A stretch of DNA of 64,000 nt, taken from assembly GCF_001439735.1 (NCBI RefSeq), contig NZ_JYLN01000002.1, positions 186,001 to 250,000 on the forward strand. Reading direction: 5' to 3'. The DNA comes from Pseudomonas paralactis (lineage in GTDB: Bacteria; Pseudomonadota; Gammaproteobacteria; Pseudomonadales; Pseudomonadaceae). Shown here piece after piece: positions 46,372 to 55,733 of the stretch (positions are counted from its first letter, which is position 1; every line of letters starts with the position of its first letter). Below the pieces are notes generated by a model that did not search any database, had not been told where the DNA came from, and saw nothing but the letters and a program-made list of their open reading frames with translations. The position numbers were made by a program, and so were the translations under genes.

Positions 46372-47181
46372 TCAGGCGGGCTTGATGCGCTCCGAAGGTC
46401 TACGCACCCCAGCCACAATCTTGTCCACCGCCTTGGTCGCCGCGACCATGCCGAACGTGGCGGTCACCATCATCACCGCGCCAAACCCTCCGGCGCAGTC
46501 CAGCTTTACCCCGTCACCGACAAAACTCTTCTGCAAACAGATACTGCCATCGGGCTTGGGATAGCGCAGTTGCTCGGTGGAAAACACACACGGCACGCTG
46601 TAATGACGGGTCACGGTGCGTGAAAAACCGTAGTCGCGGCGCAGGGTAGAACGCACTTTCGAGGCCAGCGGGTCATTGAAGGTGCGGTTCAGGTCGCACA
46701 CCTGGATCAGCGTGGGGTCAATCTGCCCGCCAGCGCCGCCGGTGGTGATGATCTGGATCTTGCGGCGTTTGCACCAGGCAATCAACGCCGCCTTGGCGTT
46801 GACCGCATCGATGCAGTCGATCACGCAGTCAATATCAGGCGTGATGTACTCCGCCATGGTGTCGCGGGTGACGAAGTCCGCTACGGCATGCACGGTGCAC
46901 GCCGGGTTGATGCCGCGCAGGCGCTCAGCCATCACCTCGACCTTGGGCTTGCCCACGGTGCTGTCCAGAGCGTGCAACTGGCGGTTGCTGTTACTGACGC
47001 AGACATCGTCCAGGTCAAACAGCGAAATCTCGCCCACCCCGCAACGGGCGATCGCTTCCGCCGCCCAGGAGCCCACGCCGCCGACGCCGACAATCGCCAC
47101 ATGGGCCGCTTTCAAGCGTTCCAGCCCCTCGATGCCGTACAAGCGGGCGACGCCTGCGAACCGCGGATCTTCTGTACTCAT
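46372..47181 (-). CDS. tcdA: tRNA threonylcarbamoyladenosine dehydratase
   Basis: E1-like ATP-dependent enzyme that cyclises t6A37 to ct6A in tRNA (also csdL). 269 residues. Rossmann motif VGVGGVGSWAAEA, adenylating Arg/Asp region NRQLHALDSTVGKPK, the catalytic Cys in the CVIDCIDAVNAKAALIAWC region, and the C-terminal DKIVAGVRRPSERIK. The ATG at 47181 has GGGG 8 nt upstream; the ATG at 47187 is only 2 nt from it. Convergent with csdAE, whose sulfur relay works with this protein in E. coli. Confidence 0.95.
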   Translation of the reverse strand: MSTEDPRFAGVARLYGIEGLERLKAAHVAIVGVGGVGSWAAEAIARCGVGEISLFDLDDVCVSNSNRQLHALDSTVGKPKVEVMAERLRGINPACTVHAVADFVTRDTMAEYITPDIDCVIDCIDAVNAKAALIAWCKRRKIQIITTGGAGGQIDPTLIQVCDLNRTFNDPLASKVRSTLRRDYGFSRTVTRHYSVPCVFSTEQLRYPKPDGSICLQKSFVGDGVKLDCAGGFGAVMMVTATFGMVAATKAVDKIVAGVRRPSERIKPA

Positions 47182-47398
47182 GATCATTACCCCAAAAACC
47201 GGCGCGCATTATGGACTACAGCGCGACAAGTTCGAAGCTTCCAGCTACAAGTAAAGAACTTAGGTGGACTTTCGCAGACTAACGTCCGGCTTTTCTCTGT
47301 CTGCTGTACGCTCAGGGAAAGGCCGGTGTAGGATGCGCGCCGTTCGGCGTAGGCCGACACCTCTTTTCGTTCCGCACCTTTTGGAACCCGACATAACC

Positions 47399-49990
47399 AT
47401 GGCATCGCGTAAATTTGGACTCAACCTGGTGATCGTGCTGGCCATCGCCGCGCTGTTCACCGGTTTCTGGGCGCTGATCAACCGCCCGGTCACCGCTCCC
47501 AACTGGCCTGAACAGATCTCCGGGTTTTCCTACTCGCCGTTCCAGCAAGGCCAGTACCCGCAGAAGAATCAGTTTCCGACTGAAGAGCAGATGCGTCAGG
47601 ACCTTGCGATCATGAGCAAGCTGACGGACAACATCCGTACCTACTCGGTCGATGGCTCCCTGGGCGAAATCCCCAAGCTGGCCGAAGAGTTCGGCCTGCG
47701 CGTGACCCTGGGGATCTGGATCAGCCCGGACCTTGAACGCAACGAGCGTGAAATCCAGCGTGCCATCGAGATCGCCAACAACTCGCGCAGTGTCGTGCGT
47801 GTGGTGGTCGGCAACGAAGCCTTGTTCCGTGACGAAATCACCCCTGAAGCGCTGATTGTGTTGCTGGACCGTGTGCGCGCTGCCGTAAAAGTGCCGGTGA
47901 CCACCTCCGAGCAATGGCACATCTGGGAAAAGAACCCCCAACTGGCCAAGCACGTCGACCTGATCGCCGCGCACATCCTGCCGTTCTGGGAGTACATCCC
48001 GATGGACAAGGCCGGTCAGTACGTACTCGACCGTGCCAAGGATCTGAAGAAAGCTTTCCCGAAAAAGCCGCTGCTGCTGTCGGAAGTTGGCTGGCCGAGT
48101 AACGGTCGTATGCGCGGTGGTAATGAATCGTCGCCGGCAGACCAGGCCATTTACCTGCGTACGCTGGTCAACAAGCTCAACCGCCAGGGCTACAACTACT
48201 TTGTGATCGAGGCCTTCGACCAGCCGTGGAAAGTCAGCGACGAAGGCTCGGCAGGTGCTTACTGGGGCGTGTTCAACGCCGCGCGCCAGCAAAAATTCAA
48301 TTTTGAAGGCCCGGTCGTGGCGATCCCGCAATGGCGGGTGCTGGCCATCGGCTCGGTAGTGCTTGCACTGCTGTCGCTGACCCTGTTGATGATCGACGGC
48401 TCGGCGCTGCGCCAGCGTGGCCGCACCTTCCTGACCTTTATCGCGTTCCTGTGCGGGTCGGTGCTGGTATGGATCGGCTATGACTACAGCCAGCAATACA
48501 GCACCTGGTTCAGCCTGATCGTCGGCGTGTTGCTGGCCCTCGGTGCCCTCGGCGTGTTTATCGTGTTGCTGACCGAAGCCCACGAACTGGCGGAAGCGGT
48601 GTGGACCCACAAGCGCCGGCGCGAATTCCTGCCGGTCGAAGGCGATTCGGACTACCGCCCGAAAGTGTCGATCCATGTGCCGTGCTACAACGAGCCACCG
48701 GAGATGGTCAAACAGACCCTCGACGCCCTGGCTGCCCTCGATTATCCGGACTACGAAGTCCTGATCATCGACAACAACACCAAGGACCCGGCGGTATGGG
48801 AACCGGTGCGCGACTACTGCGAAACCCTGGGCCCGCGCTTCAAGTTTTTCCACGTCGCGCCCCTGGCCGGTTTCAAGGGCGGTGCGTTGAATTATCTGAT
48901 CCCGCACACCGCCAAGGATGCCGAAGTGATCGCGGTGATCGACTCGGACTACTGCGTGTCACCCAACTGGCTCAAACACATGGTGCCGCATTTCGCCGAT
49001 CCGAAAATCGCCGTGGTGCAGTCGCCCCAGGATTACCGCGACCAGAACGAAAGCACCTTCAAGAAGCTCTGCTACGCCGAATACAAAGGCTTTTTCCATA
49101 TCGGCATGGTCACCCGCAACGACCGTGACGCGATCATCCAGCACGGCACCATGACCATGACCCGTCGCTCGGTGCTTGAGGAACTGGGCTGGGCCGACTG
49201 GTGCATCTGTGAAGACGCCGAACTGGGCCTGCGCGTGTTCGAAAAAGGCCTGTCGGCCGCGTACTACCACGACAGCTACGGCAAGGGCCTGATGCCGGAT
49301 ACCTTTATCGACTTCAAGAAACAGCGTTTCCGCTGGGCCTACGGGGCGATCCAGATTATCAAGCGTCACACCGCCAGCCTGATACGCGGCAAAGACACCG
49401 AGTTGACCCGCGGCCAGCGTTACCACTTCCTCGCGGGCTGGTTGCCGTGGGTGGCCGATGGCATGAACATCTTCTTTACCGTCGGCGCGCTGTTGTGGTC
49501 GGCGGCGATGATCATCGTGCCGACACGGGTCGACCCGCCGTTGCTGATTTTCGCAATCCCGCCGTTGGCGTTGTTTGTGTTCAAGGTCGGCAAGATCATC
49601 TTCCTCTACCGTCGTGCGGTAGGCGTGAACTTGAAAGATGCGTTCTGCGCGGCCCTGGCCGGTTTGGCGTTGTCCCATACCATCGCCAAGGCGGTACTGT
49701 ATGGTTTCTTCACCACCAGCATTCCGTTCTTTCGCACGCCGAAAAACGCCGATAACCACGGCTTCTGGGTGGCCATTTCCGAAGCCCGCGAAGAAATGTT
49801 CATCATGCTGCTGCTGTGGGGCGCTGCGCTGGGGATCTACCTGGTGCAAGGCCTGCCAAGCAATGACATTCGCTTCTGGGTCGTGATGTTGCTGGTGCAG
49901 TCGCTGCCCTACGTGGCCGCACTGATCATGGCGTTCCTGTCGTCGCTGCCCAAACCGGCACCGAAGGCTGAGCCTGTCACTGCGGTGTAA
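47399..49990 (+). CDS. ndvB: NdvB-like cyclic beta-(1,3)-glucan synthase (GH17-like plus GT2 domains)
   Basis: 863-residue membrane protein. N-terminal membrane segment (LVIVLAIAALFTGFWALI), then a glycoside hydrolase family 17-like domain (about residues 35-310, including VVVGNEALFRDE and LLSEVGWPSNGR, the GH17 acid residues). Membrane helices follow at about 315-400, then a GT2 glycosyltransferase with VSIHVPCYNE, the VIDSDY DxD site (about 514), CEDAELG (603) and QRFRW (641), then further helices. Corresponds to P. aeruginosa ndvB (PA1163), required for periplasmic cyclic glucans and biofilm-specific antibiotic tolerance. It is next to dapE, as in PA1162-PA1163. Confidence 0.88.
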   Translation: MASRKFGLNLVIVLAIAALFTGFWALINRPVTAPNWPEQISGFSYSPFQQGQYPQKNQFPTEEQMRQDLAIMSKLTDNIRTYSVDGSLGEIPKLAEEFGLRVTLGIWISPDLERNEREIQRAIEIANNSRSVVRVVVGNEALFRDEITPEALIVLLDRVRAAVKVPVTTSEQWHIWEKNPQLAKHVDLIAAHILPFWEYIPMDKAGQYVLDRAKDLKKAFPKKPLLLSEVGWPSNGRMRGGNESSPADQAIYLRTLVNKLNRQGYNYFVIEAFDQPWKVSDEGSAGAYWGVFNAARQQKFNFEGPVVAIPQWRVLAIGSVVLALLSLTLLMIDGSALRQRGRTFLTFIAFLCGSVLVWIGYDYSQQYSTWFSLIVGVLLALGALGVFIVLLTEAHELAEAVWTHKRRREFLPVEGDSDYRPKVSIHVPCYNEPPEMVKQTLDALAALDYPDYEVLIIDNNTKDPAVWEPVRDYCETLGPRFKFFHVAPLAGFKGGALNYLIPHTAKDAEVIAVIDSDYCVSPNWLKHMVPHFADPKIAVVQSPQDYRDQNESTFKKLCYAEYKGFFHIGMVTRNDRDAIIQHGTMTMTRRSVLEELGWADWCICEDAELGLRVFEKGLSAAYYHDSYGKGLMPDTFIDFKKQRFRWAYGAIQIIKRHTASLIRGKDTELTRGQRYHFLAGWLPWVADGMNIFFTVGALLWSAAMIIVPTRVDPPLLIFAIPPLALFVFKVGKIIFLYRRAVGVNLKDAFCAALAGLALSHTIAKAVLYGFFTTSIPFFRTPKNADNHGFWVAISEAREEMFIMLLLWGAALGIYLVQGLPSNDIRFWVVMLLVQSLPYVAALIMAFLSSLPKPAPKAEPVTAV

Positions 49991-50008
49991 AAACTTGCGC
50001 AATGCACT

Positions 50009-50034
50009 AAACGGCGGCCTCTGGCCGCCGTTTT
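50009..50034 (+). terminator. intrinsic terminator after ndvB
   Basis: AAACGGCGGCC-TCT-GGCCGCCGTTT, 11-bp perfect stem with T run TTTTG at its end, 19 bp past the ndvB stop. The outer A/T pairs also make it usable on the other strand. Confidence 0.9.
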
Positions 50035-50082
50035 GCTATAAGATAACGGCCCTTTTGTGAGACTTGGCCTGGCCCAATTCTA

Positions 50083-50169
50083 TGTGGGAGCTGGCTTGCC
50101 TGCGATGCAGACGCCGCGGTCTGACAGGCACACCGCAGTGATGCTATCGCAGGCAAGCCAGCTCCCACA
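50083..50169. repeat. REPIN, GTGGGAGC class, copy 3
   Basis: 87 bp between ndvB and dapE, with perfect TGTGGGAGCTGGCTTGCCTG arms. Inner blocks CAGACGCCGCGGT and CACCGCAGTGATGCTATCGC carry compensating inner-stem changes (CCGCGGT with ACCGCAG) relative to copies 2 and 4. Confidence 0.93.
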
Positions 50170-50244
50170 TTGGAATTGCGTCGCTCCAGGCTCGATATTT
50201 CCACATTCGTCCTGCGCCCATCACACGCTTTCCGGAGTTTTCCC

Positions 50245-51396
50245 ATGACGGCCCATGCCGACCTTTCGCCGACCCTTCAACTGGCCATCGACCTGATCCG
50301 TCGCCCCTCGGTCACGCCGATCGATGCCGATTGCCAGAAGCTGATGATGCAGCGCCTGGGCGACGCCGGTTTTGCGCTTGAACCGATGCGTATCGAAGAC
50401 GTAGACAATTTCTGGGCCACCCACGGCAAGCATGAAGGCCCGGTGCTGTGCTTCGCCGGTCACACCGACGTAGTGCCGACCGGCCCGGTGCAGGCCTGGC
50501 AGAACGACCCCTTCGACGCCCTGATCGATGAAAACGGCATGCTCTGCGGCCGTGGCGCGGCAGACATGAAAGGCAGCCTGGCGGCGATGCTGGTGGCGGC
50601 GGAACGCTTCGTCACCGACTACCCGGACCACAAGGGCTCGGTCGCCTTCCTGATCACCAGCGATGAAGAAGGCCCGGCGCATCACGGCACCAAGGCCGTG
50701 ATCGAACGCCTGGCCGCGCGCAAGGAACGTTTGGACTGGTGCATCGTCGGCGAACCGTCGAGCACGACCCTGGTGGGCGATGTGGTCAAGAACGGCCGCC
50801 GCGGCTCCCTCGGCGCCACCTTGACCGTACGCGGCGTACAGGGCCACGTGGCTTACCCGCATCTGGCGAAGAACCCGATCCACCTGGCAGCCGCCGCCCT
50901 GGCCGAATTGGCTGCCGAGCACTGGGATGACGGCAATGCCTTCTTCCCGCCGACCAGTTTCCAGATTTCCAACCTCAACTCCGGTACCGGCGCCACAAAC
51001 GTGATCCCCGGCGACCTGACGGCGGTGTTCAACTTCCGCTTCTCGACCGAGTCCACCGTTGAGGGCCTGCAACAGCGGGTCGCGGCGATTCTGGATAAAC
51101 ATGGCCTGGACTGGCATGTGGACTGGGCGCTGTCGGGCCTGCCGTTCCTCACCGAACCGGGCGCACTGCTGGATGCGGTCTCTGCCAGTATCAAGGCGAT
51201 CACCGGGCGTGAGACCAAGGCGTCCACCAGCGGCGGTACTTCCGATGGTCGCTTTATCGCCACGCTGGGCACCCAGGTGGTCGAGCTGGGCCCGGTCAAC
51301 GCGACCATCCACCAGGTCAACGAACGCATCCTGGCCAGCGACCTCGATGTGCTGACCGAAATCTATTACCAAACCCTGATCAAGTTGCTCGCCTGA
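50245..51396 (+). CDS. dapE: succinyl-diaminopimelate desuccinylase
   Basis: Zinc M20-family deacylase giving LL-diaminopimelate for lysine and murein. 383 residues from [14 protein letters not shown]. Zinc ligands in [12 protein letters not shown] (His, preceding Asp in the DMKG segment [12 protein letters not shown]) and the catalytic Glu pair in [11 protein letters not shown] are present. The dimerisation domain has [15 protein letters not shown]. An in-frame extension up to 50170 crosses the REPIN and was rejected. Overlaps rlmA by 1 bp. Confidence 0.97.
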   Translation: MTAHADLSPTLQLAIDLIRRPSVTPIDADCQKLMMQRLGDAGFALEPMRIEDVDNFWATHGKHEGPVLCFAGHTDVVPTGPVQAWQNDPFDALIDENGMLCGRGAADMKGSLAAMLVAAERFVTDYPDHKGSVAFLITSDEEGPAHHGTKAVIERLAARKERLDWCIVGEPSSTTLVGDVVKNGRRGSLGATLTVRGVQGHVAYPHLAKNPIHLAAAALAELAAEHWDDGNAFFPPTSFQISNLNSGTGATNVIPGDLTAVFNFRFSTESTVEGLQQRVAAILDKHGLDWHVDWALSGLPFLTEPGALLDAVSASIKAITGRETKASTSGGTSDGRFIATLGTQVVELGPVNATIHQVNERILASDLDVLTEIYYQTLIKLLA

Positions 51397-52205
51397 TGCT
51401 TGCCTGCCCCCTTTGCAGCGCACCGCTCAATGCGGTGGACAATGGCGTGGCCTGCCCGGTCGGGCACCGTTTCGACCGCGCGCGCCAGGGCTACCTGAAC
51501 CTGCTGCCGGTGCAGCACAAGAACAGCCGCGACCCGGGCGATAACCTGGCCATGGTCGAGGCGCGCCGTGACTTTCTCAACGCCGGGCACTACGCGCCGG
51601 TGGCCAAGCGCCTGGCCGAACTGGCCGCCGAGCGTGCACCGCAGCGCTGGGTCGACATTGGGTGTGGCGAGGGTTACTACACCGCGCAAATTGCCCAGGC
51701 CCTGCCCGACGCCGATGGCTATGCCCTGGATATCTCCAGGGAAGCGGTCAAGCGCGCGTGCAAACGCAACCCGGCGCTGACCTGGTTGATCGCCAGCATG
51801 GCCCGTGTGCCATTGGCTGATGCCAGCTGCCAGTTCCTCGCCAGCGTGTTCAGCCCGCTGGACTGGCAAGAGGCCAAGCGCCTGCTCAGTCCCGGCGGCG
51901 GCTTGATGAAGGTCGGCCCCACCAGCGGCCACTTGATGGAACTGCGCGAGCGCCTTTACGACGAGGTACGCGAGTACACCGACGATAAACACCTGGCCCT
52001 GGTGCCGGAGGGCATGAGCCTGGCGCACAGTGAAACCCTTGAATTCACCCTGAGCCTGGCCGAGCCTACTGACCGCGCCAACCTGCTGGCCATGACGCCT
52101 CATGGCTGGCGGGCCAGTGCCGAACGCCGTAGCGAGGTGATCGAGGCCGCCGAACCGCTGCAGGTCACGGTGTCGATGCGCTACGATTATTTCGTGCTTC
52201 AATAG
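51396..52205 (+). CDS. rlmA: 23S rRNA (guanine(745)-N(1))-methyltransferase
   Basis: SAM-dependent methyltransferase of 23S rRNA helix 35 (also rrmA). 269 residues. The N-terminal zinc finger is visible as Cys4, Cys7, Cys20 and His24 (ACPLC...ACPVGH). The family RARQGYLNLLPVQHK segment follows, then the SAM motif WVDIGCGEGYY. The start overlaps the dapE stop (TGATG), an unusual one-base coupling. Position matches P. aeruginosa PA1161. Confidence 0.93.
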   Translation: MLACPLCSAPLNAVDNGVACPVGHRFDRARQGYLNLLPVQHKNSRDPGDNLAMVEARRDFLNAGHYAPVAKRLAELAAERAPQRWVDIGCGEGYYTAQIAQALPDADGYALDISREAVKRACKRNPALTWLIASMARVPLADASCQFLASVFSPLDWQEAKRLLSPGGGLMKVGPTSGHLMELRERLYDEVREYTDDKHLALVPEGMSLAHSETLEFTLSLAEPTDRANLLAMTPHGWRASAERRSEVIEAAEPLQVTVSMRYDYFVLQ

Positions 52206-52260
52206 CTCACTTTACAAATTTCGCGATATGGATTTTCGAATCCCGCAACGAGGAACATCC

Positions 52261-52638
52261 ATGCGCCAACCCGATATTGAGATTTACCTGAAAGACGCCG
52301 ACGTCGATCACAAAGCCATCGCCGCCTGGCTGGGCGCCGCCCTGGGCCCTTGCTCCGACTGGGTCCAGAGAGGCCAGACCTACAAGTGCAAGGCCGGCAG
52401 CGTGCCGGTTACCTGGCTGCCCAAGGCTGTAGGCAAATGGAACAGCCTGTACCTGGAAAGCGACCAGACCCCGTGGGACGACGACATCGCCTGTGCCCGT
52501 GCCGCATTTGCCGCGCTGAATGTCGAAGTGCGCTGCGCACCGGGGACGTGGGTCGAGGAAGAAGGCGAGGAAAGCGCCGATACCTGGATTCGCATCAGCG
52601 CAGATGGTGAAGAGCAGATCACCTGGAAAACTGCCTGA
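52261..52638 (+). CDS. conserved hypothetical protein
   Basis: 125 residues starting MRQPDIEIYLKDADVDHKAI, preceded by GAGGAACATCC (GAGGA 7 nt upstream). No signal peptide or membrane segment. Acidic, with tryptophans through its length (AAWLGAALG, SDWVQRG, VTWLPKAVGKWNSLY, DTWIRIS). The tail EEGEESADTWIRISADGEEQ suggests a small soluble protein. Shares the ndvB-dapE-rlmA-hypothetical-csp order with P. aeruginosa (position of PA1160). Function unknown. Confidence 0.8.
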   Translation: MRQPDIEIYLKDADVDHKAIAAWLGAALGPCSDWVQRGQTYKCKAGSVPVTWLPKAVGKWNSLYLESDQTPWDDDIACARAAFAALNVEVRCAPGTWVEEEGEESADTWIRISADGEEQITWKTA

Positions 52639-52658
52639 CAGCGGGCTAATCCAATCAA

Positions 52659-52745
52659 TGTGGGAGCTGGCTTGCCTGCGATGCAGACACCTTGGTCTAT
52701 CCGTGAGACCACAGTGATGCTGTCGCAGGCAAGCCAGCTCCCACA
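52659..52745. repeat. REPIN, GTGGGAGC class, copy 4
   Basis: 87 bp in the convergent gap between the small hypothetical gene and the cold-shock gene. Perfect TGTGGGAGCTGGCTTGCCTG arms and the CGATGCAGACACCTTGG and GTGATGCTGTCGCAGG inner blocks. Ends 28 bp before the cold-shock stop, so it may double as a terminator for both genes. Confidence 0.93.
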
Positions 52746-52772
52746 GTTGAATGGGTTAGCAAAACAAAGTTG

Positions 52773-52982
52773 TTACAGGCCCACCACATCCTCCGCCTGC
52801 AAGCCCTTCTCGCCCGTCACCACGGCGTATTCCACCTGCTGGCCCTCGGCCAACGAGCGGTGGCCTTCACCGCGAATGGCGCGGTAGTGCACAAACACGT
52901 CCTTGCCGTCTTCACGCTGGATAAAGCCGTAGCCCTTCGCATCGTTGAACCACTTCACATTGCCGGTTTCGCGCGTTGCCAT
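52773..52982 (-). CDS. CspA-family cold-shock domain protein
   Basis: 69-residue single-domain OB-fold RNA/DNA-binding protein. RNP1 (KGYGFI) and RNP2 (VFVHY) are intact; the surface Trp (NVKWFN) is present. Such proteins melt RNA secondary structure; some are cold-induced and others constitutive. Its own promoter (TTGATG, 16 bp, TATACT) lies 53 bp upstream, giving a moderate leader. Corresponds in position to PA1159. Which paralogue it is cannot be told by sequence alone. Confidence 0.95.
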   Translation of the reverse strand: MATRETGNVKWFNDAKGYGFIQREDGKDVFVHYRAIRGEGHRSLAEGQQVEYAVVTGEKGLQAEDVVGL

Positions 52983-53034
52983 CTGTTCACTCCCACTTGG
53001 TTTTTATTGTTGAGTCGCACGTATTGAACTGCCG

Positions 53035-53062
53035 AGTATAAGACAGGCTCAAAAACCATCAA
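53035..53062 (-). promoter_or_regulatory. promoter of the cold-shock gene
   Basis: TTGATG (53057-53062), 16-bp spacer, TATACT (53035-53040) on the minus strand, 53 bp before the start codon. Good sigma-70 match. Confidence 0.6.
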
Positions 53063-53120
53063 CTCAAGTTTACATCGCTGCTTTTTTGCCGATTTTCGGT
53101 GAATACGGCACACTACCTGC

Positions 53121-53142
53121 CCGAGCATCTGCTCGGTTTTTT
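53121..53142 (+). terminator. intrinsic terminator/attenuator 20 bp before plsB
   Basis: CCGAGCA-TC-TGCTCGG followed by six T residues on the plus strand. The last T is only 20 bp from the plsB ATG, and no plus-strand gene ends here: the adjacent upstream gene is on the minus strand. The hairpin therefore lies in the plsB leader, as an attenuator would. Confidence 0.7.
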
Positions 53143-53162
53143 CCACTTGAAGCAGTTCGCCT

Positions 53163-55682
53163 ATGACCCGCTCCCCGTTCCGCCGTCTGGTGTTTGGCAC
53201 CTTGCGCCGACTGTTGTACCTCTGGGTTCGCTCGGAGACGATCAATCAGTCGTCCCTCACCCTTAACCTGGACCGCAGCCGGCCGGTTTTCTACGTCCTG
53301 CAATCCCCCTCCCTCACCGAGCTGGCGGTGGTCGATGCCGAGTGCACCAAGGCCGGCCTGCCACGCCCGGTGCTGCCGGTTTCGGTAGGCCCATTGATGG
53401 AGCCCGCGGCGTTCTTCTATCTCACGCCGGATCCGGATTGGCTCGGGCGCCAGGACAAGCGCGGCGCGCCGCCAACTCTGACGCGCTTGGTCAACACCCT
53501 CACCGAACACGCCGAAGAGAATGCACAAATCATTCCGGTCAGCGTGTTCTGGGGCCAATCCCCCGAAAGCGAGTCCAGCCCGTGGAAGTTGTTATTCGCC
53601 GACAGCTGGGCGGTCACTGGGCGTCTACGCCGGCTGTTGAGCATCCTGATCCTGGGGCGCAAGACCCGCGTGCAATTCTCCGCGCCTATCAACCTGCGTG
53701 AATTGATCGAGCACAATAAAGGCCACGAACGTACCGTGCGCATGGCCCAGCGCATCCTGCGTGTGCACTTTCGTAACCTGAAGACGGCGGTGATCGGCCC
53801 CGACCTGTCCCACCGGCGTAATCTGGTCAAGGGCCTGGTCAACATGCCGCTGGTGCGCCAAGCCATTGCGGATGAAGCCGAACGCGAAAAGATCGCCCCG
53901 GAAAAAGCCAAGGCGCTGGCCCTGCGCTATGGCAACGAAATTGCCTCGGACTACACCTACACCGCGATCCGCTTCCTGGAAGTGGTATTGAGCTGGTTCT
54001 GGAACAAGATCTACGACGGCATCAAGGTCAATAACATCGAAGGCGTGCAACAGGTGGCCCAGGGCTACGAGGTGATCTACGTGCCTTGCCACCGCAGCCA
54101 CATCGACTACCTGCTGCTGTCCTACCTGCTGTTCAAGAACGGCCTGACCCCGCCGCACATCGCCGCCGGCATCAACCTCAACATGCCGGTGATCGGCAGC
54201 CTGCTGCGCCGTGGCGGTGCGTTTTTCATGCGCCGCACTTTCAAGGGCAACCCGCTGTACACCTCGGTGTTCAACGAATACCTGCATACCCTGTTTACCA
54301 AGGGCTTCCCGGTGGAGTACTTCGTCGAAGGCGGCCGCTCGCGCACCGGGCGCATGCTGCAACCGAAAACCGGCATGCTGGCGATCACCCTACGCAGCTT
54401 CCTGCGCTCCTCGCGCATGCCCATCGTGTTCGTACCGGTGTATATCGGTTATGAGCGCGTGCTTGAAGGCCGCACTTACCTGGGCGAACTGCGTGGCGCG
54501 AGCAAAAAGAAAGAGTCGATCTTCGACATCTTCAAAGTGGTCGGCGCGCTCAAGCAACGCTTCGGCCAAGTGGCAGTCAACTTCGGCGAGCCGATCAAAC
54601 TGGCAGAATTCCTCGACGCCGAACAACCGGACTGGCGCGCCCAGGAACTGGGGCCGAACTACAAACCGGCCTGGCTCAACGAGACCACCAATCGCCTCGG
54701 CGAACAGGTGGCGCGCCACTTGAACGAAGCCGCTGCGGTGAACCCGGTGAACCTGGTGGCGCTGGCGCTGCTATCTACCACCCGCCTGGCCCTGGATGAA
54801 CAAGCCATGGCCCGCCAGTTGGACCTGTACCTGGCGCTGTTGCGCCGCGTGCCCTACTCGCCCCACACCACCCTGCCGGAAGGCGATGGCCTGGCGCTGA
54901 TCAAGCACGTCAAGGACATGAAGCTGCTGTCGGAGCAAAGCGACGCCCTGGGCAAGATTGTGTACCTGGACGAACAGAACGCCGTCCTGATGACTTATTA
55001 CCGCAACAACGTGCTGCACATCTTCGCCCTGCCGGCGTTGCTGGCGAGCTTCTTCCAGAGCAGCTCGCGCATGAGCCGCGAACAGATCCTGCGTTTTACC
55101 CATGCGCTCTATCCGTATCTGCAATCGGAGCTGTTTATCCGATGGTCGCTGGAAGAGTTGGACACCGTGGTCGACCAATGGCTGGACGCGTTTGTCGAGC
55201 AAGGTCTGCTGCGCTTCGAAAACGCCGTGTACCTGCGCCCGGCGCCAAGCTCGCGGCAGTTTGTTCTGCTGACGCTGTTGTCCAAAAGCATCGCCCAGAC
55301 CCTGCAACGGTTCTACATGGCGATCTCGCTGTTGCTCAACAGCGGCCAGAACAGCATCAGCGCCGAAGAACTGGAAGACCTGTGTACGATCATGGCCCAG
55401 CGCCTGTCGATCCTGCACGGCCTCAACGCGCCGGAATTCTTCGACAAAAGTCTTTTCCGACATTTTATCCAGACGTTGCTGGAGCAAGATGTGCTGCGTC
55501 GTGATGAAGCCGGCAAACTGGGCTATCACGATCTGCTCGGCGAACTGGCCGAAGGCGCCGCCAAACGCGTGCTGCCAGCCGATATTCGCCTGTCGATCCG
55601 GCAGGTGGCCCTGCATCGCGTGGACGGCGCGGCCGAAGCGCCAGCGCACGCAGACACTGTCACACCTGAACAAAGCCGTTAG
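53163..55682 (+). CDS. plsB: glycerol-3-phosphate O-acyltransferase
   Basis: Inner-membrane enzyme acylating glycerol-3-phosphate at position 1, the entry to phospholipid synthesis. 839 residues from [18 protein letters not shown]. The acyltransferase motif [10 protein letters not shown] (HX4D) is near residue 309; motif [14 protein letters not shown], motif [14 protein letters not shown] and motif [14 protein letters not shown] follow. Length is somewhat above the E. coli enzyme (about 807). A terminator-like hairpin in the leader suggests regulated expression. Confidence 0.97.
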   Translation: MTRSPFRRLVFGTLRRLLYLWVRSETINQSSLTLNLDRSRPVFYVLQSPSLTELAVVDAECTKAGLPRPVLPVSVGPLMEPAAFFYLTPDPDWLGRQDKRGAPPTLTRLVNTLTEHAEENAQIIPVSVFWGQSPESESSPWKLLFADSWAVTGRLRRLLSILILGRKTRVQFSAPINLRELIEHNKGHERTVRMAQRILRVHFRNLKTAVIGPDLSHRRNLVKGLVNMPLVRQAIADEAEREKIAPEKAKALALRYGNEIASDYTYTAIRFLEVVLSWFWNKIYDGIKVNNIEGVQQVAQGYEVIYVPCHRSHIDYLLLSYLLFKNGLTPPHIAAGINLNMPVIGSLLRRGGAFFMRRTFKGNPLYTSVFNEYLHTLFTKGFPVEYFVEGGRSRTGRMLQPKTGMLAITLRSFLRSSRMPIVFVPVYIGYERVLEGRTYLGELRGASKKKESIFDIFKVVGALKQRFGQVAVNFGEPIKLAEFLDAEQPDWRAQELGPNYKPAWLNETTNRLGEQVARHLNEAAAVNPVNLVALALLSTTRLALDEQAMARQLDLYLALLRRVPYSPHTTLPEGDGLALIKHVKDMKLLSEQSDALGKIVYLDEQNAVLMTYYRNNVLHIFALPALLASFFQSSSRMSREQILRFTHALYPYLQSELFIRWSLEELDTVVDQWLDAFVEQGLLRFENAVYLRPAPSSRQFVLLTLLSKSIAQTLQRFYMAISLLLNSGQNSISAEELEDLCTIMAQRLSILHGLNAPEFFDKSLFRHFIQTLLEQDVLRRDEAGKLGYHDLLGELAEGAAKRVLPADIRLSIRQVALHRVDGAAEAPAHADTVTPEQSR

Positions 55683-55733
55683 AGTGACTGAGGCGCCGGG
55701 CGGATTCCGGCGCCGTTGAAAAGGAGCTGCACC

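Noticed and set aside
47312..48907. 531-residue minus-strand open frame
   Set aside because: Antisense to the ndvB-like gene; His/Gln/Arg-rich low-information translation.
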